Below the pieces are notes generated by a model. It worked only from the letters and a program-made list of their open reading frames with translations. It was not told the origin of the DNA and ran no database searches. From assembly GCA_040143965.1 (NCBI GenBank), contig JASJQH010000116.1, positions 1 to 28,380 on the forward strand: a stretch of DNA of 28,380 nucleotides. The letters run 5' to 3'. Made by a program: the position numbers and the translations under genes. Below are positions 18,218 to 28,380 of the stretch, piece after piece; within the stretch, counting starts at the first letter, position 1, and each line of letters starts with the position of its first letter. The DNA is from Basidiobolus ranarum (taxonomy: Eukaryota; Basidiobolomycota; Basidiobolomycetes; Basidiobolales).

Positions 18218-20002
18218 ATGCAATCCAAAGATCCCTTTCTCTCGTTCGTCGGTAAGACAAGTTGACTACTAGTTAGCAATGAACCAAGTGTTTAACGATA
18301 TGCTTGGAGAATTTAGACTTTGCAAATGGTAGAGGAAAGGGGAGTATGACACGATGCAAGACACCCGATAATGCTGATACTAGAATTAAGGTATATATTT
18401 TGGACATTCATGTAAACCATACTTTAACCACAGTGTAATAATATAACCTTCACTCTATAGATTTATGATCATTCTACTCACATGAATTCTCTACATCCAC
18501 AACACTCAACATATATTAACGAAGGATTTGAACCAGAGTCTATCGAGGTATATATCTGTGTTTATATTCAGTTTTACCCCTCAACGTTAGTCCGTACTTA
18601 TTTCATTGAATAGCATCTTAAATACAAGGTAAACAAAGAGAAAATCTTGAGGAAATATTGGAAATTAAGACACCCGGTATTGTTTTACCCTCACACTTGT
18701 AGGTTCAACATTATGAAGCGCAAGTTATGGAAGCACAAAAAACCATCAGCGCTCAAATGGAATTGGTAAGGGTTCACCTCGAGTTTTCAATGGGAAACTC
18801 TCCCCCCTTCCCCACCTGTAATTTACATCCATATACTGAAAAATAGATGAACGCGACGACCAATCAACTACTCGCTAAAGAGCAAGAGTTCAATGAACTT
18901 AAAGCTGACTGGCAAAAGCAAGTAAGTAAATGTTCTATCTAAACTTCATCCTTCCCCTTTCTCTCTTCCCCCCTCTCCTTCCAAGAGTGAATCCATCAGA
19001 TATTCAAGTTTATTTGGAAAGTTGATGCAATCCCAAACAGAAGGAGCAGCGAAAGATCTCCAAATCAAAGAATTGGAACGTCAAGTGAGTAAATTTTTCA
19101 ACCGATAATCCTTAATCTCTACCTAACACCCCAATCTAAACTCAACATTTCCAATGTTATTCTCATTTATAACCTCAAAAACTATTTTCAAAGTTGGCCG
19201 ATATTTATGCACAATTAGCTATCTCTACTGGTCGTTCAATCACAGATATATTAAAGATATCAAGTGAGAATCAATTTGTTGATCTCAAGTCACATAAGCG
19301 TGCAAAAACGGTAATGATGATATGAAAGTAGTTTTGATGTAATTCAGGTGAAATAACTCCTCTATCTAGGAGCCTATCACTTATCACCTGACCAATGGAG
19401 TTTTGTCTAGAATAAGAAGCTCTAGTTCACCCACGCCCACATCTACTACTGCTAACCATACTTCCAAGAGGCAATGTAATTATTCTAAATGGACCTCGGA
19501 AGAAGACAATCTACTCAAATATGCAGTTACACTTCATGGAGTTCATAAGTGGTCAGTGGTGGCAACTCATGTTCCAAATCGTACTCCTATGCAATGTTCC
19601 GCACGTTGGTTAGGCGCCTTAAATACGAGTGTTGTTAAAGGTCGTTGGACATCTGAAGAGGATAAGTTATTAAGTGAAGCGGTACATGAATATGTGGTGG
19701 ATGAAAAATACGAGAATTTAGCGGTGATTGTGCCATGGAACAAAATAGCTTTAGTAATACCAAATCGTACGGGTATTCAATGTCAAGCTAGATGGACGGA
19801 AGCTTTAGACCCCACTGTACGAAAGGGACGTTGGACTTTGGAAGAGGACGAACAATTATGTATCGGAGTAAAGAAATATGGTAGATGTTGGATTCGTATT
19901 GCTCAGGGAATTCCTGGACGTACACAACGTCAATGCCGTACACGTTGGGTACAAGTCAAAGAGAAGGCAGGGTTTACAATGGATAGTAATCCTGAATCCT
20001 GA
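18218..20002 (+). CDS. Coiled-coil protein with three Myb repeats
   Basis: Nine exons join in frame to 386 residues: 18218-18251, 18317-18390, 18461-18547, 18614-18628, 18703-18765, 18847-18921, 19022-19084, 19194-19310, 19370-20002. The fourth is a 15-base micro-exon. After the first intron all joins are phase 0. Residues about 71-145 form a likely coiled coil (Glu/Gln/Leu-rich, AQVMEAQKTISAQMEL onward). Three Myb repeats follow with the expected tryptophans: 217/237/256, 269/299/318 and 331/350/369. The second repeat carries about ten extra residues. Each repeat ends in an NRT/GRT..QC..RW recognition helix, so DNA binding is very likely. Short exons 4-7 are less certain than exon 9. SNAPC4-like or Bas1/c-Myb-like identities are possible. 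AATAAA is at 20051-20056. Confidence 0.8.
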
Positions 20003-20604
20003 AATGCTTTGAGATATTTTCATTCTATTCTTACTTATTTTGATGTAGACAATAAAATATAGACATGTATATTCAAGAAAATAGAGCCAAATCTTGGATT
20101 AACCCCTTCACTATCATATTAAGGTACTTCCTTGGCAGGGACAGGCCACGTTGAAGTGATCAAAAATTTATGTGAATAAAAGTAAAAGATATATATTGAA
20201 CACCAATTTCAAAAGAACAAAGCAAAGCAAATATGGCTATGAATTGTAAGTAAACTGATAGACTATAAATGGGTACTAAAGAGGAATAAATCGTAGTTGC
20301 GATAATAACTATACATGTAGATAAGATGATGTAACGATAGCCAAAACTGAAATTTCTGCTAATAAATAAAAAATGTACAATACTATTGATGTTAACAAAT
20401 AATCTGCGCAAAATTAAAGGACACGCTAATGAAAATCCTGTTTTCAATCCAAGGTGGTGACTAATAGGTATGTAGGTTGGACGAGTATGCTGCCATCCTT
20501 TCTGCAGATATGATATCTCATATAGCAAAAGAACACGATCAGGCAACTTCTATAAAATTACGGATGGAGAGCAAACAGAGGTATAAAGAGGGCAAAGGAC
20601 TATT
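20003..20604. other. Convergent 3' region of Myb and bZIP genes
   Basis: AT-rich; contains the Myb polyadenylation signal at 20051. A minus-strand frame (20160-20546) lies just beyond the bZIP stop and is probably 3' untranslated sequence: its product is Ile/Phe/Tyr-rich from base composition and resembles nothing. Confidence 0.5.
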
Positions 20605-21261
20605 TTAAACACGGTGGGCAACCTCGGCACTTGTATGCATTGTACTTAAAGTGAGTTTAGCTTGGAGTTCCTGAACTTCCCGGTGTAAACGATCGTTATC
20701 ATCTTCAAGTTTTTGTACTTTTTCCTCTAATTCAGAGACATAGAGCTTTTTCTTTTTGCGACATTCCTTTGCTGCTTCTCTATTACGAATAAGTCGGCGT
20801 TGTCTTCTTTCCTCATCGGTCAGACCTTTCATTGAGCCTTGAGTACTATACGGTCCGCGGTTACCACTATCCGGTGGTGAAGAAGGTAAGCTAGTAGAAG
20901 GGGAAACGCTTCTAGTGTCGAGATTCGAGTTTTCGTGATGGCTATCATTAGGTGAATCAGAATGGCTAGAAAGAGAAGCCACAAGAGAGGCAGCGGCAAC
21001 TAGTTGCTCAGCCGCTTGAGCAAAGTGTAAACGGTCAGCGCAAGACTCAGTCTCGGAGGAAAAGGCTGACGGTGGTGAGGCCGAAGGATCGTATATAGAG
21101 CTGTAGGAAGAGTTGTTGGTATTATTGTTCGGAGCTTTTCGCTTTCGAGAAGCTACTTTGCGTATCGCTAAGAAATCAGGAGAAGCCTGACGTCCTATAT
21201 CAGAAGGAAGAGAAACGCTTTGGGAGATCGCTTGCATGTTTTCGGAAACAGCTATCGACAT
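20605..21261 (-). CDS. CREB/ATF-type bZIP transcription factor
   Basis: A 218-residue intronless protein. The C-terminal bZIP starts with a basic region at about 152-172 (LIRNREAAKECRKKKK). It has the invariant Asn160 and Arg168 in N-x7-R spacing and is very close to the CREB/ATF1 basic region. Zipper leucines lie at 178, 185, 192 and 199, so a four-heptad dimer is expected, recognising CRE-type TGACGT sites. The N-terminal two thirds is Ser/Pro/Asn-rich and disordered, with one hydrophobic patch (AEQLVAAASLVASL, about 84-97) that may be an activation or interaction segment, and a basic cluster RKRK near residue 40. No kinase-inducible (KID) motif is obvious. I chose ATG 21261; the nine codons before it contain no ATG. 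Confidence 0.92.
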   Translation of the reverse strand: MSIAVSENMQAISQSVSLPSDIGRQASPDFLAIRKVASRKRKAPNNNTNNSSYSSIYDPSASPPSAFSSETESCADRLHFAQAAEQLVAAASLVASLSSHSDSPNDSHHENSNLDTRSVSPSTSLPSSPPDSGNRGPYSTQGSMKGLTDEERRQRRLIRNREAAKECRKKKKLYVSELEEKVQKLEDDNDRLHREVQELQAKLTLSTMHTSAEVAHRV

Positions 21262-22457
21262 GGTTTGGGTTGTGTATGTTGCAAGCACTGACAGTTAACA
21301 CGTAGTCGTTCTAAACAATATTTAGCTGGGGATGAATAATAGGAATAGAGATGTTGAAGATGATTCCAGGAGCGAGTCACGCCTTATATTTAGATCCAGA
21401 CCAGTCAAGGTGATTTTTTTCATCCAACCTAATAAGTCCATTTACAGATCCAATTTTGACGTAGAAATCAATGCACTTTTCAGTTGAACGTCATAATTTT
21501 GCATATCAAAATCTGCATCGCGTTTTGGGACCGCACACCTAAATCATCGCATTTCCAAATATGATAAGTTTTTTTTTTCTATCGTTACAGAAGGTAGAGC
21601 CAATTAGACCAACAAAATGGCAAGTGCATTAAAGTTTGTACAACTATGGAGTTGACACCAACGCAGGAGCCCTCCCATGCGACCGTCATTCTGAAGCTCA
21701 TTTTCCCTGCCAATGGACTGACATTTGGATGATTTTCCCCCCAAAAATAATCAATTCCTAATTTGGCGTGGTTCTTTCCGTAGACTTTCGGTGTCTTCCT
21801 GCGAATATAGAGCTCATAATGATTTGAAAAGGCATTTGCTAGTTCTGCCTACGTACTCCACATCATTCGTCTGTTACATTCAAGTTCGTGTCTTTATGTG
21901 GTGATGGGACTATACGCTTGAGCATATGTATGAGGGCTGTGCTACAGTCGAGGAGAGAAAAGACTGTCACACCACGACGATTGCCATTTAGCATATTTAG
22001 GGAAGATTTCGACAGTCCATTGGTTATTAATATCCCGACCAACCCCACAGCTTGGGTGGAGAAAAAGAGCAGAGCAATCAATCGGTAGTCCATTGGTAAT
22101 TCTCCGCTTATTGGATCTCATTGCACCATTAAAAGACACATGGAATTGTTCTTTTTTTTACATACAAATGTAATGTAGCCTAGTAGATGTCGTTGGAAAA
22201 GTCTTCTTATTTGGAATCATCGTTATTTCGAAACAAACCATCCATATTTATGATGTATGAGCAGAGCGTTCTCTTGGAATTGATGTATTCTAGGAGAAAG
22301 ATGTTGCGTTGTGGCTTCAAAATTTTTATTAAATATAGAGAAATCAGTTTGTTAGTGATATTCAATGGACAAGAAAAGTAAGGGTGGGGTTCTGTTTCTA
22401 TATTATAGTGTTCAGAAGAGTTCAAGTTTGTTGGTCAAGTGTTAAATAGGAGGAATT
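21262..22457. promoter_or_regulatory. bZIP upstream region
   Basis: No gene supported in 1.2 kb. It holds inverted CRE half sites (TGACGT 21457-21462, ACGTCA 21488-21493), the second copy of the 41-base box (21520-21560) and several CCAAT or ATTGG words (for example near 21711, 22091 and 22113). Small frames at 21863-22425 on both strands overlap each other and look random. Confidence 0.45.
21520..21560 (+). promoter_or_regulatory. Shared box, copy 2
   Basis: Partner of 17445-17485: GCGTTTTGGGACCG at one end, TTCCAAAT at the other. It lies 260-300 bases before the bZIP ATG. Confidence 0.35.
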
Positions 22458-24748
22458 TTATGAGACAATATATGTTGCATCATCTACATTTCTGGTATTG
22501 GGTTTCATACCTGGCTTTGAATTGACCGAAGGTGATAGCTTGGGGATCAACTGAAGGCGAGTTTCTATACGAAGCTATTCTAGTTTACTGAATTTTACAA
22601 GGTGTCTCATTTAACTGAGTAGCTACTTTATGCTCTATAGAAGCGTGGTTTTCATAAATATACATAGCTTCAAAGGATGTGATTGGTTCAGCATTTCTTT
22701 TAACCTGTACACTCTCATGAGTGTTGCTTCCTTTACAAGATCCCTTTTCAGAGCTTTTGGTAGTTTGTGGCTGATGTGGTGTACTTGGGCTGGTCGTCAC
22801 AGCATTTGTTTGCAAAGCTTGTACAGGTAAATCATGAAAAGGTTTTTTTGGTGCTGGTAAACTGTGTGACGTCAACAAAGTTTTCTCCAAAGGCGTTGAA
22901 AGAGATTTAGTAGCTTTGGTTGGGTTTGAGGCGGAGCTGTCGTTTATCATGTTACTCTTAGGAAGTAAATTCGGTGTTGCAACTACATCGGAGCCAATTG
23001 GGTTATTTGAGGTGGTACTCCTGATAGACTCCCTATTGAGCAAATTGGTGTATTTAGATTGGTGGTCATTCTCGATCTCCAATGAGCTTGGTCGATTTGG
23101 CTGACTAGTGGGGTCATTTGACGAACTCAAAGTGGTAGGTGTGGGTTGTGGGATATTGACCTTTGTTGATTTTGCTTGGACGCTGGTATTTGTTGGTTTG
23201 GATGCTGGAGTGGCAGAGGTTACTGGTTTGGATGGAATAGAGGCTGGAGCTCCACCCGATTGTTTGGGTGCAGTTATTGAGATTCTATTTGGAGTTACAC
23301 TTGTCAATAGTTGTGAAGTGGTAGCTGAAATGGTCGATATTGGTTTAGAGTGGCTAGTCACACCTAGGGATTGATTATTTGGCGTAATATTTGGTTTTTC
23401 TATTTGAGTTGTAGCTATCACAGTATTCGATGCAGTAGCACTAGATCTAGGAGGCGGTGATATGACAGAGGCAGTTGCTGATTTCGATTGGAGTGGTGAT
23501 GAAGCCAGTTGGGTGTTTGCTTTTGGCTGTATAGATGTTTTTCCCGTATTCACCGGTTTAGTTGTATCAGCTGAGGTATTACTCACGGAGGATACTCCTA
23601 CCAGTGATCGTAAGGGAGCGGATGTAGTTGCAGGTTTTGTTTGAGGTGTCGCTGTCACATTCTGGGGAGTCACTCCTGTTTTTGAGTTGTTACTTGCTGA
23701 AGTAATATTAGGTGATGGTTGTGAGGTAGTAGTAGTAGTAGCATCTGCTTGCGTTGATTGAGTTGATGCTGTCTGATTTGAGAGTGGTGTTATCTTATTC
23801 GGTGTCCCTACCTCGTTTCTTGGCATCACTGACTGTGAAGGGCCGGGTGTGGGTTTAGATTGGCTAGTAGTGAGATTATTACTAGATGTCGTGACCATGG
23901 AGCCGTTTGTAGGTAGTCGTACTGGTGGGTATATTGTGGTAGCATTAGAATGAACAGGAGTTGGCACCTCATTTGACAGGTTTTTTGAAGTAGTAGAGCT
24001 AGAGCTTGATGAAGCTACCTTTTGTGCAAGTGGCGCCGCAGAGCTAACAGCTGCGGGCCTTTTTTGAGGAATAGTAGAGCTACTACTTTCAGAATTTTTG
24101 GGTTCAGAAGGTTGAGTGATTGCTACTTCAGGATTCATCAACCATTCCTGACAATTCACCAATAATTCATACCATGATGCTGTAAATACCTGTGACCATG
24201 AATCGACATTGAAGTGCTCGAACTTGGTTGGAAACAAGTCATCTTTACTTATAGTTGAATAAAAGTTTTTCAAAAAACCTTGTTTCTGTGTAAGTTGGAG
24301 GATATCTGGCGACATTCTATCGATATCTGAAAGTAGGTTGTGCAATTCACTCAAGTTAGTTGGTCGTGTTTTCGAGAGTTTCTCTATCACAGCTCTTGGG
24401 AAGATTGATTTTCTTCTATATAAATAGAGATCTGGACAATATTCGTCTATAAAGCGCCACTAAATATTACATATCCAAGAAAGTGTTGGTTTTAAAGTAT
24501 GTCTAATGCTTTTCTTTGCATTTGTGTAGATAGAAACATACCAGAGGGAAGTTCTTGGGAAGCCAGTAGAATTGGGATCCGTATTTATCTCTGTAAAGAT
24601 CTCGTACTCTGGATACTTCGATAGATTGGCTATTTTCTTTTACGATTAAGCATATTCGGTCACTCAACACCGATGTAGAGGGGTTTGAAAAAGTGATGGT
24701 AAGATCATCCTTGCTATGAGAATTCTTTTGTTTATCCAAACCAGACAT
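22458..24748 (-). CDS. Ser/Thr-rich protein, possible LOTUS-like N-terminus
   Basis: Exon 1 (24748-24542) and exon 2 (from 24459) join in phase 0 over an 82-base GTATGT...TTTAG intron. Residues about 28-85 (VSRVRDLYRDKYG, then NFPLWRFIDEYCPDLYLY) resemble the OST-HTH/LOTUS winged-helix pattern Y...FG...GF..L..., a fold that binds RNA or partner proteins. This is a resemblance only. From about 170 onward the protein is a very long low-complexity Ser/Thr/Pro/Asn/Gln region without recognisable domains. The C-terminus has two readings. Exon 2 can run to TAA at 22585 (693 residues). Or a 52-base intron (22626-22575) leads to a 38-codon last exon (22574-22458) with coding-like composition, giving 718 residues. 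I prefer the latter, although its donor (GTAGCT) is weak. Function unknown. Confidence 0.7.
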
Positions 24749-25024
24749 GACCTAGAATTAACTTTCACTAGCAAGTATTCAATATTCACCAAGACACTTG
24801 ACTATTTGTATTGATGTAAAAAAAAAGAACTATTGTGTTTAATCAAGAATCCATATATATTAAATCCCACACTTAACAAGCATCTAAACACGGTTGAGCC
24901 ATATTCTCATTCATACTAAAACGATTTAGATAACAAAGCCTTATAAACCAGTCAAATAACTCTGGATCAAGAAAAGTTGTATGGATATAGATGAATTTAA
25001 TGCAAGTTAAATTAAGTGAGAGAT

Positions 25025-26236
25025 TTAGAGTCGATCTTTATATTCTTTCCAGGCCTTTTGCATGTTATTCCATATATACTTTTCACCGTAATGCATGTAA
25101 AGAAGCCCAAATCCAGCACCACCCAAATGCGCCTAAAAACTTGGTAAGTAAACACAAAGAAGCAAACGAATATCAATGGCACTTACATAGTGATCAAAGG
25201 TGTTCCAACCTCGTAAGATTCCCAATATATCAAAACTCATCATAGCTGGAAGAGCATATCCAATTTTGATGGGGACAAATGGCAAGAAAATTAGAAAAAC
25301 GGAGGCCTGTGGAAACTGATAAGCACACGCACTTAAACAGCCATAAATTGCACCAGAGGCACCCAAACTTGGAAACACTCTGGCTTTGAAGCCAGCAGAT
25401 ACCAAATGACTAACTAGGGAAGCACCTAGACCTGTAGACAAATAAAAGGCTACAAATTGTTCTGAACCTAGAATTCTCATGGTAACTTCACCAAATGAGT
25501 ACAGAGCAAACATATTAAAACCAAAATGCCAGAATTCTTGATGACTAAACGTAGAGGTGAGAAGAGTAATGGAGCGACCAGATAATGGATGATGTAGGAA
25601 CCACTTGGACATAAAAGGTGTCAATCTTGGAATTTGCCACATTCCAAAGACTATCGTGTTAATCCCAATTAAAACACTTAAGGTACGCTGGGAGTCGGAC
25701 ATTGTATTCCACTTGTCCCAAGCCATTATGTACATTCTTTTAATAGCCAACGGCATTTCCCAGTCAGCGACTTCTCTTAATTTCCGGTTATACTTCTGTC
25801 TATATTCATCCATTTTGTCTCCAATCTGAGGGAAGGCACCATTACGCTCTTTCCAATCAAACACTTGTTGCCAAAATGATTTGTGTCGCTTTTCATATAC
25901 CATAGTGGAAATCCCGAAAGCCAGGGTTGAAGAGAGAACACAAAAAACAATTGGCTGAAGTAGTTTTCTTTGGTTATACATTTGAAATGGATTTACTTCT
26001 TCTATCACAACGGGTGCTTTAGAAGCCTCTGACGTAAGGCTGGTCAAGGGAATTTTAGTTGGAGGAATTGTACTATTTGGGGGCGAAACTCGAGATCTGA
26101 CTTGTCTACATTGTAAAAAAGCACTTTGTCGTATTGAAGAAAACTGTAAGCTACTTTTTGTTGTAAACCTTGTTACATTGCTGGATAGTGGCAAGTGCGG
26201 ACCTATTCTTGTGCTTCTCCAAACCGCTGACAACAT
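25025..26236 (-). CDS. PCP1: Mitochondrial rhomboid protease (PARL/Pcp1 type)
   Basis: Two exons (26236-25187, 25132-25025) joined over a 54-base GTAAGT...TTTAG intron give 385 residues. It is an intramembrane serine protease of the inner mitochondrial membrane; the yeast relative Pcp1 cleaves Mgm1 and Ccp1. The catalytic Ser294 is in GASGAIYG, and the catalytic His352 is in HLGGAGFG, created right after the splice junction. FWHFGFNMFALYSFG (235-249) is the conserved segment of an early core TM. The N-terminus is Arg/Ser-rich without acids (MLSAVWRSTRIGPHLPLSS), as in a mitochondrial presequence. An extra TM near 94-113 precedes the six-TM core, as in PARL-type rhomboids. ATG 26236 is the first in-frame ATG; the four codons before it begin with TTG. 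Confidence 0.92.
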
Positions 26237-26486
26237 TACTCTTATCAAAAATGAAGGTAGAAATTTTAGTAACGTTTCTTTCTATACAAAGATCGAGTAA
26301 ATTTTTAGGAACACACTAGAGATAAAAAGTATGGGGAGGTAGTCTAACCCTAATTATTCAATCATATGAGATTTGATTCGATTTGTATGTAGAATGCGCG
26401 TAATTTTGGTTTAGTTGAACACTTTGCATACAAGAGCATTAGAGATAGATTTTTATCTGCCAAAGGAAACGAAAAACAACCGAATA

Positions 26487-26822
26487 TTATATTAGGTAAA
26501 TCCCGACTTGACCCATGAGATTCCAACCATCAGCATAAGAACTAACTTCGGGAATCAAATCGTCGGAACAGGTGGGTGGTGATGGAATACTAAGGCTAAC
26601 ATATGAAATGTGACTAGAAAGTTCAAGAAGCTTCGAATCACTAGCCTCCTGATTGGATATTTCTGCGAGATGACGTTGATCCAATGTGCAAATTATCAAA
26701 TAATTACTTGTGTTGGAAAATAATGGAAATTCTATCATGGGATTGGCCATCAACGAAGTAAAATTAGCATATTTATATGAAGTTGTTGGTGCTGGCAAAG
26801 AAAAAGATTTCGTCAGCAGCAC
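26487..26822 (-). CDS. Unidentified small protein, start unresolved
   Basis: An open frame of up to 111 codons with coding-like composition, ending VGIYLI before the stop at 26487. The first in-frame ATG is at 26750 (MANPMIEF), giving only 88 residues. The upstream codons look like protein but have no ATG. A strong acceptor (CTTTTTCTTTGCCAG, ending at 26786, with CTGAC before it) suggests an earlier exon. A short frame from ATG 26878 (MVWFKIVKIENRETVVLVECC) is a candidate, but I could not join it in frame. The gene would be divergent from p23, with start codons only about 20-150 bases apart, and so share its promoter. Family not recognised. Confidence 0.45.
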   Translation of the reverse strand: MLLTKSFSLPAPTTSYKYANFTSLMANPMIEFPLFSNTSNYLIICTLDQRHLAEISNQEASDSKLLELSSHISYVSLSIPSPPTCSDDLIPEVSSYADGWNLMGQVGIYLI

Positions 26823-26897
26823 TCTACTAGTACTACTGTTTCTCTGTTTTCAATTTTTACTATCTTAAACCATACCATTGTAATCTAAGCCAACGAA

Positions 26898-27622
26898 ATG
26901 ACCAAGTAAGTGAATAGAGTGCTATTTGTTATTCTGCTACCTATCTAATATCATATCTGTAGATATCACCCTGAATTGCTTTGGGCTCAACGCTCCGATG
27001 AAGTCTATTTGACCATCAACGTTCCCGACTTGAAAAACGAAAACATCAAGCTAGAAGAGAATGTCTTAAATTTCGAGGCATCCGGCCCTGAAGATCGCGA
27101 ATACGCTTTCTCTTTAGAATTCTACGAGCCCATCAACCCCGAGGTATATTATTTTCTTACTAAAGCCGTAAAAAGCATACCCATTAAGCGTATTTGTTAT
27201 TTGTAGACCTCCAAGCGTTCAGTAAATGCACGTAGTATCACTATGGTCTTGGACAAAAAAGATCACGATAAAGAGTTCTGGCCTCGTCTACAAAAATCAA
27301 CACAGAAAATCCCTTTCTTGAAAACCGATTTCTCCAAGTGGGTTGACGAGGATGAGGAAGAGGAAACACCTGGAAACTTCGATCTCCCACAGAACATGGA
27401 CTTTTCCCAATTCGCTGGTGCCATGGGTGGCATGGGCGGAATGGAGGGAATGGCTGGTATGGGCGGAATGGAAGGATTGGCTGGTATGGGTGGCATGGGC
27501 GGCATGGGCGTAAGTTCAAAGTAGTTGGTGTTCATAAATGAAGTGTTTCTAACTTTCTATTATTCTAGATGCCTCCAATGGGTGATGAAGGTAGCGATGA
27601 AGAGGATGAGATTGAGCAGTAA
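26898..27622 (+). CDS. SBA1: Hsp90 co-chaperone p23
   Basis: Four exons (26898-26905, 26963-27143, 27207-27509, 27569-27622) give 181 residues. The first exon has only eight bases (Met-Thr and part of Lys). Residues 5-120 form the CS domain of p23/Sba1/Wos2, which binds ATP-bound Hsp90 and slows its ATPase. Landmarks: HPELLWAQRSDEVYLTI at 5-21, LEFYEPINPE at 54-63, and FWPRLQKS with KTDFSKWVDEDEEEE further on. The tail has a Gly-Met repeat (GGMGGMEGMAGMGGMEG and so on, about 26 residues) and an acidic end (DEGSDEEDEIEQ). Gly/Met-rich tails are known in fungal p23 proteins, but this one is long. All introns are GT-AG (57, 63 and 59 bases). AATAAA follows near 27644. Confidence 0.95.
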
Positions 27623-28380
27623 TTTGAGATTCAATTATTTTGAGAATAAAATTGTAACACTTTTTGCAATTGTTGTTAAAACAGACAAATTAGCATGACG
27701 AAATAAAAATCTTTCATATTCGTAAGGATGTTATAATTAAGGCTAAGATTTAGTGTTCTCCGAGAGCAGTGATGTCTTTCCATTCCCAAAAATCAGGGAA
27801 ACAGCAAAATATCGAGCATTCATGGGTAGCACAGCTACCGGTTGCTAGTTGTTAGTACTAGCCCAGAATCCGGTCAGACAATTCATATGATGGATATAAT
27901 CCCAGAATAAATCACGTCAAGATCCGGCTGGATATACCATGAACTGGTGCTACAGAAACAATCGAAGTAGTGAGCAAGAATCTGGTCTATAATAGTCAAG
28001 AGCACATGTGTATTTTTTATCATCCAGAGTGAGGTCTTTTGTAGAGTGGCTTCCAAAATAAATAAAGAGATTGAAGTCGATTGGTGTATTCGCGAGCAAC
28101 ATAGTTGTCATACCGGTTGACCATGAGCTATCAACATAGCTTGGGACTAGTTATTGATCCTTAACAATCTAGTTGCACCTTGCCGCTTATCGTTTGCTTA
28201 CTTCGTTTGGGGATCAATCTACACGAGGTTTTCTAGCGGCATTGGTTGGCCCGCAATTCTAAGCACCGGATCAGTTCCTCATTCAGCACTGCCTTTCTCA
28301 GTCATTTCAACCAGTGACTCTCTGCTTCCGAGTGTATCTCGGCTTTACCCCAAGTGATGTCACAACCAGGTTCATGTGTT
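27623..28380. other. Intergenic to window end
   Basis: After the p23 polyadenylation signal I see no gene. A plus frame at 28154-28357 (67 codons) has no coding support. The last 250 bases are somewhat richer in G and C and might be part of a gene that continues past the window, but nothing identifies it. Confidence 0.4.

Noticed and set aside
20160-20546. Minus-strand protein of 128 residues
   Set aside because: Lies directly after the bZIP stop, is AT-driven in composition and has no recognisable domain; most likely 3' UTR.
22630-23644. Plus-strand frames opposite the Ser/Thr-rich gene
   Set aside because: Shadows of the long low-complexity minus-strand coding region.
27241-27535. Minus-strand proline-rich frames opposite p23
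   Set aside because: Mirror image of the Gly-Met repeat and CS-domain codons of a confidently assigned p23 gene.
28154-28357. Plus-strand frame of 67 codons at the window end
   Set aside because: No recognisable motif; coding status cannot be judged without the next bases.

Overview
The window looks like nuclear DNA of a fungus, probably an early-diverging lineage (Mucoromycota- or Zoopagomycota-like); this is an inference. Protein genes are split by short GT-AG introns (about 52-82 bases). Intergenic DNA is AT-rich and stops are often followed by AATAAA. The gene set is eukaryotic: a mitochondrial rhomboid protease, the Hsp90 co-chaperone p23, a CREB/ATF-type bZIP, a three-repeat Myb protein and a cAMP-receptor-like GPCR. 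Short runs of the TTAGGG telomere repeat occur. I cannot name the genus.

Layout. Bases 1-5900 are gene-poor and repeat-laden: a candidate tRNA-derived SINE, a 138-bp tandem duplication, a truncated tRNA-like hairpin, an interstitial telomere repeat, a dispersed repeat in three copies, and two sets of coding-looking remnants that I cannot identify. Bases 5895-7055 (minus) carry a soluble HMG-CoA reductase-like gene of bacterial flavour. Bases 7080-8620 hold an old, diverged duplication of non-coding DNA that ends just before a small secreted cysteine-rich protein gene (8814-9083). Bases 9084-12779 show no supportable gene.

From 12780 on the window is gene-dense: secreted amidase (+, 12780-14354); a six-exon GPCR (-, 14543-16198) convergent with it; a 2-kb intergenic region shared by the GPCR and a nine-exon coiled-coil/Myb gene (+, 18218-20002); a CREB-like bZIP (-, 20605-21261); a long Ser/Thr-rich protein with a possible LOTUS-like N-terminus (-, 22458-24748); a PARL/Pcp1-type rhomboid protease (-, 25025-26236); an unidentified small gene (-, about 26487-26822); and p23 (+, 26898-27622).

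The genes form no obvious pathway or operon. The regulatory genes (GPCR, Myb, bZIP) are neighbours, and their upstream regions share features worth testing: a cluster of Myb-type TAACNG motifs, CRE-type half sites, and a 41-base box present in both the GPCR/Myb intergenic region and the bZIP upstream region. No virus-like or LTR element was recognised. I deduced exon boundaries by hand from splice consensus and reading-frame continuity; every exon join given for the GPCR, Myb, rhomboid and p23 genes keeps frame.
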